The notes beneath the pieces were generated by a model that worked only from the letters and a program-made list of their open reading frames with translations, was not told the DNA's origin and did no database searches. The position numbers were made by a program, and so were the translations under genes. Below are positions 9,312 to 18,141 of a stretch of DNA of 64,000 nt, one piece after another. Position 1 is the stretch's first letter. The number at the start of each line of letters is the position of its first letter. This DNA is from Gordionus sp. m RMFG-2023 (lineage: Eukaryota; Nematomorpha; Gordioida; Chordodea; Parachordodidae): assembly GCF_954871325.1 (NCBI RefSeq), contig NC_088775.1, positions 40,835,561-40,899,560 of the forward strand. Reading direction: 5' to 3'.

Positions 9312-12300
9312 TGCAATTCAAAAATAAAAATCACCTATACATCAAGTTGGGTTGTCATTTATAACCAGCTCAAAACAAGCATTTAACAACACTAGTTTGG
9401 ATCTTAGAACAAATTGTAATGTGATTGATTATGCATTTTTGAAACCTTAATGTATGCTGAAATATCAAGATTCAGGTTATCATGTATTTATTTTTGATGT
9501 ATTCCAGGTTATCATTAACTTTATCGTGAATTATTTCTTTCAAGTATATTATCTTTTTTGTTATATTCCAGATTATCATGTACTTTCATGAATATATTTT
9601 TTTTAATATTTTTTTGCTATATTTTCATATATATAACTTTCATTTTTGTTTTTATGCTTTAAATGGAAACTAATCATTATATCGCACACTAGGAATTATC
9701 CCCTTTTGCATTAGGTTTTTGTGACTAGTTTTGTTTGCATCCCTGAAACTTAAACTCTCTACTGGACCTTAAACTTTAGCATATAATTCTAAAATGTATG
9801 TCATAGTTTTAAGATTAGTTTACAATGCGTTTGTTTATTTATTAGTCATTTTTGTTTGGGCTTTATACCTTTAAGCCTGGATTTATCTATTCCCTTGTTA
9901 CTTTCATCCTCAATTCCCCTTTACCAAGATGCTTATTAAGAATAATATATTATCTCCCGGATACCATTTTACTAATTTATCCCCTTTTTTTTTATTTTTT
10001 AGCTGTTTTTTAATAATTTAAATCAAGCTCTCCATCTTTTATTAATTTTATATTAGTTTATTTTCTTGCTACCTTTTTGGCACTATTTTTTGCTACCATT
10101 TAATATTATTTTTGCTACCATTTTTGATAATTTCTCGGTTAACATTTGTTAATTTAATCATTTTATAATAATAAACTGAAATCTCTCAGCATAGAGTAAC
10201 TTACTTTAATCTATTCCTAGTTTAATCTTAATATCAAATATATTTTTTTTTTCAGTTCCAAAATTTTTTTCTTTCTACTTAACTTATAACCCACTCAAGA
10301 AGCTTAAACTTCGTTTTTTACTGGCAGCCATGATCTTTTTTACTTCATTTTCTTATTTTATTTTATTTATGAATTTTAAAATTCGTTTTTGACCTTGTGA
10401 GAAATTTTTTTGAATTAATACTTGGAACAGGCCAGTATTTCCCCCCCCCCCATCCGCTTTCAGAATCTATTTTTAATTAGTGGTGAAAAAATACATTGTT
10501 AATAGTGTGTTTTAAATATCAAACTAAAGAATATTTGATTAGTATATATAATAACATTAACAAAACTCTTCCAAATCAAAAATCCCTTTTCATTTGACAC
10601 TATATAGTTAAGGTATATTTAATTTAAATTCTTTCCGCTCTAGTTAACTTTTTGATCCTTTATAAACTCTTAAATGTTTTTAGCTTCAGATATGCTAATT
10701 TTAGTAAATTTCTATTAGGTTTCTAAACTATATTAATGATGTTTAACATTATATTATCTAACATTCTCTTAAATGTTTGTCTAACTTCACATTTACTAAA
10801 TTTAGTGAATTTTACATTATATAATTATTAGACGTTTATCATGATATTATTTAACATTCTCTTAAGTTGTTTTTCCAGCTTAATTATTAGACGTTCAGCA
10901 TTATATTATTTAACATTTTTTCTCAAAAAATGGAAGCCCTTGAATGATATCGTGAGGATAAAAACTCTCCAAAAAAATAATAACAAAATAAAAAATAATA
11001 AAATAATAAAAATACAATAAAAAGAATACAAAAAAAAAATAATAAAAAAAAATAAAGTTTTATATTAACTTCTAAAATTAATATTTTAAAATATACTATA
11101 TTAATCTTTCCCCATGACCCCCTAAAACTTTCTCAAAAAGTAATTAAGGAAAAAAAAAATTTCTTAAATTTTTATTTAGAAAATCTTTATGTTTAATAAA
11201 AAAAAATTTTTCGGCGCCGAAGTTCTTTTTTCCTTTGCATAACTTTTTCTTTCTTTTTTAGGTGTGATTTATGTTTTTGTTCATGTAATATATATGTTTT
11301 TTCTCTTGCCTTATTATGTTCTTTTCTTTTCGTTGGAAAATTTATTATTTTTCTTTCTTGTCTCATTATGTTTCTCCCTTGTTTTTGAAAATGAAACATA
11401 TATTTACTTCTTTTATTTCACATTATGTTCTTTTGCTTCCCTTTTTTTGAGGAATCTTTCTTACTAGTTTCATAATCTAATTATTGATGTGTAGATAACT
11501 AGTTATAATTTTAAACGCATTATGAAAAAATAATAAAAATAATAGATTATTATTTTCCAAAAAAAAAAGGATATAAGGAGAGAAAAGGAAAGAAATTAGG
11601 AAAAAAAACCTCTCATCTCTTTCTGCTAAATTACTATATGAAACTTACTCAAATACTCATTTAATCTATTATCATATACTATACTCTTTTAATTTAGATA
11701 CCATATATATATATATAAATTGAATTTTTTGAAACAATTCTTAATAATTCTTATATATAATCTATCTATCATCGTGTGTGATTGCTATTCTTACAAGGCG
11801 GACTCTCTGTAAGATATAGGTAAAAGATTAAATAAATTTCATAATTAACCTTACTTTAACTGGTAACTTATACGTTATGTAGTATAACACTCAACTATAA
11901 TTAGATAGCAGCATAGTTAGAACCACACACGGATTTCCAGTAGGGAACCATAGAGGGGGGTTTCAGGTTGAGCCAAAACTCCTACCTGGCTATAACTCCA
12001 TCCCAAACTTCTTAATAGAGATAAAACTTTTAAATTTCAGTTGCATATATTAGATAGTCTCTCACCCTGTCTTGAATATATGTTCTAAGTTAGGCAATTT
12101 TTAAATTTAAGGGAATGAATTATAGAAATAAAATAATTGATCTTGCTTCATTAACCTTAAAAACTAGCAAAGTCCCAAACCCGTACTACCTGTTAGTTGA
12201 TAAATGGTTTGATATATCTTGTATTCTAATAAAAATTAAGTTTATATTGAATATAATTTCTTCAAAAATCCGGTTAAAAATTTTTTTCCTTTTCCCCTTT

Positions 12301-12650
12301 ATACTATTAAATATAACATATAACGAGTAAATCAATATTCCACTCTGATGCTTATGTTTTCTAAATACCTTATAATATAAGATAATAACCTGATCGGATG
12401 GCCCTGCCCTCCCCTTTTACAATATTTGAAACCAAGGATATCATCCGGAATATATCTTATGAGTAGCACAAAAAATGAAAAATGAATATATAGTTTGGTC
12501 TCTTTATCTCCGATAAGGATTATCACATATCTTGTAGGCAGCATACAAATAAGTAATGAAACTTTATAAACTATATTTACATCATAATGACATAATTGAA
12601 ATGAATATATATATTACTTTTATCTCTTTTCCTTTCTCTCTGTTACAGAA
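9312..12650. other. AT-rich intergenic DNA with minor simple repeats
   Basis: No coding gene is supported. Visible structure: three dispersed TTC(C)AGRTTATCAT words between 9470 and 9590; a C11 run at about 10441; a degenerate repeat with TTATTAGACGTT and TATTATTTAACATT at about 10730-10920; an A-rich AATAATAAAA stretch at 10970-11060; a T-rich/pyrimidine-rich stretch at 11230-11470 that opens overlapping chance frames on both strands; an (AT)n run at 11703-11717; and a slightly GC-richer patch at 11920-12010 with a G6 run. The last may be an old transposon scar but could not be assigned. Confidence 0.55.
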
Positions 12651-12689
12651 TCGGCACGGTAATCATAATAAATTTTTTAAAAATTTTCA

Positions 12690-15374
12690 ATGAAGGACCA
12701 CAGTATTAAAATGATCTCTTTAAATATAAGATCCCTGTATGACAAATTAACTATACTTAGGCAAGTGAAACCCACCTTAAAGTAACTGAAGTAAGGAACC
12801 TCTTAGATTATACCTTATATTGCAGCTCGAATGCTGAACACGTATGGGCTGGGGTGGCGATTTTAATACATAATAAATTAATAAAATTCGTAAGCTTCAA
12901 CCCAATCTCCAGTCGAATATGCTGCCTTACCTTAAACTTAGGATACAAAAAATTTTATTTGTTTAACGTATACGCACCTCACAATGATAGTATTTTTTAT
13001 ATGGAATTGGGAAATATCTTAAAGGAACTACCGTGTCGGGATGGTATCATCTTAGCAGGCGATTTCAATGCTTCGGTAGGCAAACCTAATAATTCTTCCT
13101 TCCTTGGAAACGCCGCATTAGTACAAAGTACGAACCCCAACGGTAAAAGGTTAATAGAAATCTGTGAAGTATTCAACATGAAAATTGGAAATACGTTTTT
13201 CAAGCATCCTATTCATCACATCATGACTTACAAGAGTCCTTCCTTTGACACTACCTCACAGATAGATTACTTTAATTTCCACAAAGATCTTCAAGTAGGT
13301 AAGAGACATCAGAGTAATCAGTAAACTAAACCTTACACCTTTTACAGACCATTACCCACTGGGCTGTGAACTCAGAATCAACAATAGCATTTTCCCAAAT
13401 CACATTAAACAGAACTGTTTCACCAGTGTAAGATTCATAGCCAGAAAAGACTTGGCACAGCTCAATGACTTAGAGGTGAAGGAAGAGTTCGTCACTAAAT
13501 TAGAAACATAGAGGAATACATTAAATGGCATGATTAACCCAAATCTGACCTGGAAGGACATTAAGCTGAATTTATTAGTTAGTATTACATCATGTTTAAG
13601 ACCACGCATTAAATGCAGAGAGTGACTCACCCCTTCGACTATACAAATAATTAAGAACCTAACAATAAATATATCCCATTACCAATACGCTAAACTTCAC
13701 AGGAGGTACATTACTCACCGCATAAGGGCCGACAAAAGGCTGTTTATCGCTAATTTATCTAAATCTATTTAATTCAATTTTGATAACAATAACATTTATA
13801 AGGCTTTCCAATCTCTTAAACTACTCACCACCTTCAAGACCAATCCTTTACCAAGACTACACTTAAATAACAATAAGATTATAACTTATCCAAAGGAACA
13901 ATTAGACATATGAATAGACATGAATCTCTACAGAACGAGGTGGCCCAGACCTATATGTGACTACCCTTTCCAATCACCCAGTCAGAACCTGAACAAGTTG
14001 GACATAATCGGTGCCATTAAACGACTAAAAATGCATAAAGCTGCTGGAGTCGATGGGATCTTTGCAGAACTCTGGAAGATAGATGTAGACCTAAGTGCCA
14101 GTTTACTACTTCCCCTCTTTAGGGAGATATGGAATACGGGTAATTTTCCTGACGAATGGATGACATCAATAATACTAAACTTCCCTAAAAACAAGACCCC
14201 AAACAGCCTTAAGGATTACAGAGGTATTGCACTGATTCCAGTTTCCCTAAAAATGTTCACATACATCATATCTGTCAGGATTAAACCAATCATCTACAGG
14301 TTCCTCTCTAACACTATCACATCATACAGGAAGGGTAGAAATACTACGGAGTTGACTATGGCACTTAAAGTTATTCTGGAAAAGGCTAGAATGCATAAAT
14401 CCCCCATCTTTGCCCTAATGATTGATTTAAGTCAAGCCTTCGGTTCTATTATACAGCACAAGATATGGCCCTTGCTGGAAAACAGAGGAATAGATAAGCA
14501 TCTGATATCGCTGATTAAGATAATTTATGACAATAATAGCGTAGTACCTCAACATCTAAATGTAAAATCACAACCTTTTAAAGCAAATTAGGGGCCTTAA
14601 ACAAGGATGCATTCTCTCGCCTATTATTTTTAATGTAATAATGAATGATATCCTAAATAAATCCTTTAAACAAGAATATGCACTCAACCCACATTACAGG
14701 GATCAACAGCACCACAATGACATGCATAACTCTCTAAATTTTCTATGTTATGCCGACGACGTGTGTATATTAACTAACTCGGAATACAAGATAAGAAATA
14801 TTTTTTTATTATTTGTCAACAACTGTTATGAATATGGATTAAGAGTTTAATACAAAAACCAAGCTTATCACCTCAAATACATATACGAGTAACTTAAACC
14901 CCTTTAACATTGAGGGTAATACGATAGAATTAGTTTCAGATTTCAAATACCTAGGAACCAAGATAATATCATTAGGCTTCACAATATTAGATATGAAGTT
15001 GAGAACTAATAATGCTAGACTCCGGTATCATCAACTGTCGAAATTATGGTCATCCAACCAAATATCAATTAATTTATAAATAAGACTCTTTAAGTCCCTA
15101 ATTGAATAGATGCGACATCCTACCAATCAATCGACTCATTCCCATGAGGAGATTAGAATTACTAGGCCATAGCTTAAAACACTCGCAGGAAAATATGATA
15201 TTCTCGTCCATGAAATGGTCTCCTGACGGTGGGAAGAAAAGTACCCCTAAATACTATTGGTTGGCGAAATGTTTGAAGGATATGGATCTTATCAACCTCT
15301 CGTTTGCAAATTTCATGGCACTCAGCAAGAACAAGAAACACCTAAAATACATGCTAAAATATGGCCTAAATTAA
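12690..15374 (+). pseudogene. LINE endonuclease-reverse transcriptase, broken
   Basis: The protein would nick chromosomal DNA and copy its RNA into the nick. Readable pieces in order: an N-terminal endonuclease strand (MISLNIRSLYDKL, 12711 on); NVYAPHND and GIILAGDFNASVG with the endonuclease Asp/Asn pair (12854-13324 piece); TDHYPLGCEL near 13345, the SDH-type motif; HKAAGVDGI and DYRGIALI (13920-14591 piece); LMIDLSQAFGSI, RT motif A; KQGCILSPIIFNV near 14600; FLCYADDVCIL, the RT catalytic YADD (14641-14850); and a C-terminal RLELLGHSLKHSQ segment (15102-15374). The QETHS endonuclease block is lost near 12785. Breaks include stops at 12783 and 13509 and near 13770 and 13911, plus frame changes near 14588 and 14850. 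About 35-40% of residues match the 977-aa LINE protein by eye. Confidence 0.88.
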
Positions 15375-15965
15375 AATAGGAACCGTTCTCTCCTTTTTCT
15401 TTTCTTGCAATGGCTAGAACAAAGCATGTTTGATGATGATAATAATCTGGACAACACAACTTTCCTCATATGAACCCACGACTTTTTTTCTGGACACACG
15501 ATATCGGCGACAATAACGACAACAGCTACAACAATAACAAATAGAATAATGGATAATGATAACGAACACTGGTTATGATAATAACGCAATAACACCGACG
15601 AACCCAAATATCATTTGCACAGCGCGTACAAGGTCTACAGGACACGCGATATCGACACACCGAACAACAAACAAAGAAGGGACTCATCATGCAAACTTAA
15701 CGTAAACTCTCAATACTCACCAAGATATAAGAGTTATTATTGTTTTTTTGTTGCCTCACTAAATAACCATATCAGGATTCAGGTACATTATTACATGACA
15801 TTATATTTCATAACACTATTCTGCCAGTAACGGAACTAATACATCACCACTTTCGTACTTCTCCCTTCTTCACTTTGCTAGCTGGCTACATAGTGGTACC
15901 GTCCACTATAATAAAACAGATATACATCATGTATAGGATCTATATACTAGTGAATATACTTGGTG

Positions 15966-16020
15966 CACGCCCAACTCCTGGTGGGTGATGAAATTGCACT
16001 TCGTGCAATTTTTAGGCGTG
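15966..16020 (+). other. stem-loop at the 3' end of the decayed LINE
   Basis: AAATTGCAC (15991-15999), loop TTC, GTGCAATTT (16003-16011) is a perfect 9-bp hairpin. Outside it, CACGCC (15966-15971) pairs with GGCGTG (16015-16020). The AATGAATA-type tail follows at once. Many LINEs use a 3' stem-loop as the binding site for their own reverse transcriptase; that role here is inferred from position. Confidence 0.65.
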
Positions 16021-16040
16021 GTAATGAATAAATGAATGAA

Positions 16041-16447
16041 TTACATCTAAGTGAAATAAGGGATTTCCCCAATTTAAAATATTTATTAATCTTATTATTT
16101 TACGATCTTTATAGATATCTTTTTATCTTTTCTGTTTATTTGGAGGAGGGGGGGGGTGATAAAAATTTTATATCTCGGCATTAATTTCAATTAATTTAAA
16201 TATAATATTTTGATATGGGTTCTTACTTCTTAGTGAATCTTAAATAATTTTAAAATATAATAAAAAAAATAGCTACACTAAATATTAAGAAATAATTAAT
16301 GACATATTTGATAAATTATAACTAATAAAAAAAAAGTATTGCCGAAATTTAAAAAAAAAATTTCTCGTCTGGCTGGTGCCATTCTTTTGGTTATAAATAT
16401 TAAATATTTCGCCATTCTTTCCTCTTTATTTCGGAGTCTTATAAAAT
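16041..16447. other. AT-rich spacer between the decayed LINE and the MULE relic
   Basis: AT-rich DNA with a G9-type run near 16149-16157 and A-runs around 16327-16360. No gene or repeat boundary could be supported, although the MULE relic's missing left terminus should lie here or further left. Confidence 0.5.
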
Positions 16448-17290
16448 ATGTTATCAAGCAAAAATAAGGAGATCCTAACCTTTAAAAATTATTTGTTCCG
16501 CCTGCATAAAGTAGTCTCAGATACAAATTATTATAGATGCCTTAATCAAGATATATTTAAATGTCCCGTACGACTTACAAAAAAAAATGGTAAGATAAAA
16601 GATAATAAAGAAATACACAATCATCCAGAAATCCAATCGAAATGGAAACCAAGAAAATAATCAATTTAATTAAGAATGAAGCTTTGAATAATACTATGGA
16701 AACTTCAAACTTTATTGTGGAGAAACACGTATCTCAATCAAGTGATTTCATACCAATAGCACTACCATCACCGAATCATGAAACGTATAATTCACCGAGC
16801 GCGGAGTTCAAACAGTTTTGCATCTCCGAATCCTAGCAAGCTTATTGATGCGGTAATCCCGCATGAATATTCAATTACAGATAAGTATGAGTATTTCATA
16901 CTTCATGATGATGGTCCGGTAAGATTTTCTATAAATTTGAACAAATATAACTAAATCCTTCATTTTTATTGCGATAAGCTGGCCGATAAGAAACACTTTA
17001 TTATAATTGCTTATTTATTTATCATGTGTGCTAGGTTCCCGATCGTGTTATCATATTTGAAACAAGAAAAAATTTGGACTTCTTAGCTTCATGCTAACAT
17101 TGGTTTTCTGATGGTACATTTAAATCGTCGCCACCTTTATTTACGCAAATTTATACAATTCATGTGATTAAAAATAATAATGCTTTACCTCTCATATATA
17201 TATTGACCAATAGAAAGGATTATGAAACATATAAAAGAATATTTACTATTATAGGTGACTGTTATTTTCATGGAAGGCAGGTAAAAAAAA
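16448..17290 (+). pseudogene. FLYWCH-type MULE transposase relic with an intron
   Basis: MULE transposases carry out cut-and-paste transposition; the animal 'F' type has an N-terminal FLYWCH zinc finger. The first piece (16448-16660) shows that finger: FKNYLFRL, YYRC, FKCPVRL and HNHPE, giving the C-C-H-H set. The next piece (16642-16836, another frame) is the variable linker; from 16829 NPSKLIDAVIPHEY and FILHDDGP follow. A 116-bp GT-AG intron (16919-17034) then interrupts, and the chain resumes as VPDRVIIFETRKNLDFL, HWFSDGTFKSSPPLFTQIYT and LPLIYILTNRKDYETYKRIF. DGTF holds the first catalytic Asp; the text is very close to the family consensus. It is dead: a stop lies at 17095-17097, frames change near 16655 and 16825, and the second Asp and Glu region is missing after 17281, where a possible second splice donor (CAG/GTAAAA) is followed by unrelated repeats. 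Confidence 0.85.
16919..17034 (+). other. spliceosomal-type intron inside the MULE relic
   Basis: The interval begins GTAAGA and ends TGTGCTAG. Removing it joins DDGP directly to VPDRVIIF in phase 0, restoring the family's usual sequence before the DGTF motif, while reading through it meets in-frame stops. The length is 116 bp and the AT content is high. Confidence 0.7.
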
Positions 17291-17416
17291 ACCAAAAAAA
17301 TATATTTGAAATCTTTTATTTAATTCAACTTTATTTTTATTACTATTACTACTATTTTTATATATGTTAGCGGCAATGTAGTGGTAGGCAGGATAATTTT
17401 GTTATTTCGGCAAAGT

Positions 17417-17447
17417 ATACATTGCCGGGTTAAATCAGGCAATGTAT
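17417..17447. repeat. 10-bp perfect hairpin
   Basis: ATACATTGCC (17417-17426) and GGCAATGTAT (17438-17447) are perfect inverse copies separated by 11 bases; a third GGCAATGTA copy lies at about 17372. This may be a transposon end or a remnant of the MULE relic. Function unknown. Confidence 0.5.
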
Positions 17448-17467
17448 TCTATTTTACAAATTAATAA

Positions 17468-17540
17468 ATTTATTATTTATTTGAGATTAATTTATTATTT
17501 ATTTGAGATTAATTTATTATTTATTTGAGATTAATTTATT
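17468..17540. repeat. 22-bp tandem repeat, about 3 copies
   Basis: The unit TTTATTATTTATTTGAGATT plus AA recurs with GAGATT at 17483, 17505 and 17527, an exact 22-bp period. A simple minisatellite. Confidence 0.8.
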
Positions 17541-17564
17541 ATTACTTTAATAAATTTTTTTAAA

Positions 17565-17670
17565 TTTATTTTTAATTTGTTACAATATATTTTTTGATTG
17601 ATATTTTTTTTTTAATATATTTTTTTTTTAAATATATTTTTTTGATTGATTTTTTTTAAATATATTTTTA
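17565..17670. repeat. T-rich simple array, left part
   Basis: Contains TTTAATTTGTTACAATATAT, TTTTTTGATTGATATTTTTT and TTTAAATATATTTTTT words identical to those at 23880-24560. The two parts look like one array split by the LINE insertion between 17671 and 23877. Confidence 0.75.
17658..17670. repeat. target-site duplication, copy at the LINE 3' end
   Basis: AAATATATTTTTA here matches 23878-23890 exactly. Deleting 17671-23890 leaves a sequence that continues in register as the T-rich array (AAATATATTTTTAATTTGTT, also found intact near 24020). Confidence 0.7.
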
Positions 17671-17689
17671 CGTCATACGTCATAATAAG

Positions 17690-17915
17690 CGCAATTACCC
17701 TTTATCGCTATATGAAACAGCAGAGCTACGCTTGGACTATCTCATCCCATCTAATTGGGTTAAGAAATTTGGGGGTAACCTATGAGATGAGCCCATCCAC
17801 AGTTCTTGGGCAGGCTGCAGTTACCTGTGCGCGCAAGAGGCGAAACCACTTGCTTAAACGCCTACGGGAAATAAGAAGAGAGAGAAAAGCCCGTACCCGA
17901 TTAAGTAAAATGTAA
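17690..17915 (-). other. GC-richer structured 3' region of the intact LINE
   Basis: This stretch is markedly richer in G and C than its surroundings. It contains nested inverse pairs: CTCATC (17741-17746) with GATGAG (17786-17791), and GGGTTAA with TTAACC-like GGTAACC inside. It sits within the last 250 bp of the LINE, where RT-recognition structures usually lie. It was also open for 89 codons on the plus strand, but the peptide has no recognisable family. Confidence 0.5.
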
Positions 17916-18141
17916 ATTATAGGGAGGGGTATTGGTAGATTTTAAGTTTATGGTCTATATTGAATTTGTTTATATAGTAAAAATATGATATATTTTTTTA
18001 AATAAATCTGCCTTACTATTTGAGAATATTAAGATTAGTGAGTTAAGTATATTTTGGATAATTATATCAAGGTAGGTACATGAAGAGTTTTATAAACAAA
18101 TAGATAAATGTATGTTTACCATGGCGGGAGGAAAGTGGTGC

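Larger units (their letters stand above)
12656..16040 (+). mobile_element. decayed LINE (RTE-like clade), nearly full length
   Basis: The interval holds a broken endonuclease-reverse transcriptase ORF (12690-15374), a 3' untranslated part with AACAACAATAACGACAAC-type repeats (about 15480-15600), a strong stem-loop at 15966-16020 and a tail of AATGAATAAATGAATGAAT just after 16020, which is how many non-LTR elements of this kind end. The left boundary is uncertain: 12.6-12.69 kb is pyrimidine-rich and may be the 5' leader or host DNA. The element is related to, but clearly a different family from, the intact LINE at 17.67-23.88 kb. No target-site duplication was identified. Confidence 0.75.

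Noticed and set aside
11193-11467. Overlapping 67-68-codon frames on both strands
   Set aside because: Both arise from a pyrimidine-rich stretch; Lys/Arg-rich on one strand and Phe/Leu-rich on the other, as composition predicts.
11703-11717. (AT)n microsatellite as a regulatory element
   Set aside because: A short dinucleotide run of the kind expected by chance in this composition.
12115-12544. Two open frames of about 70 codons before the decayed LINE
   Set aside because: No recognisable motif, and they lie in composition-biased DNA.
15371-15607. 78-codon minus-strand frame with a hydrophobic Val/Ile stretch
   Set aside because: The hydrophobic run is the antisense of AACAATAACGACAAC-type repeats in the LINE 3' region, not a membrane protein.
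17646-17915. 89-codon plus-strand frame ending in an Arg/Lys-rich peptide
   Set aside because: It lies in the GC-richer 3' region of the intact LINE, antisense to it, and its first part is T-rich array sequence; no family match recognised.
17690-17915. tRNA-derived SINE
   Set aside because: No convincing A-box and B-box pair at the right spacing on either strand, and the segment is explained as the LINE 3' end.
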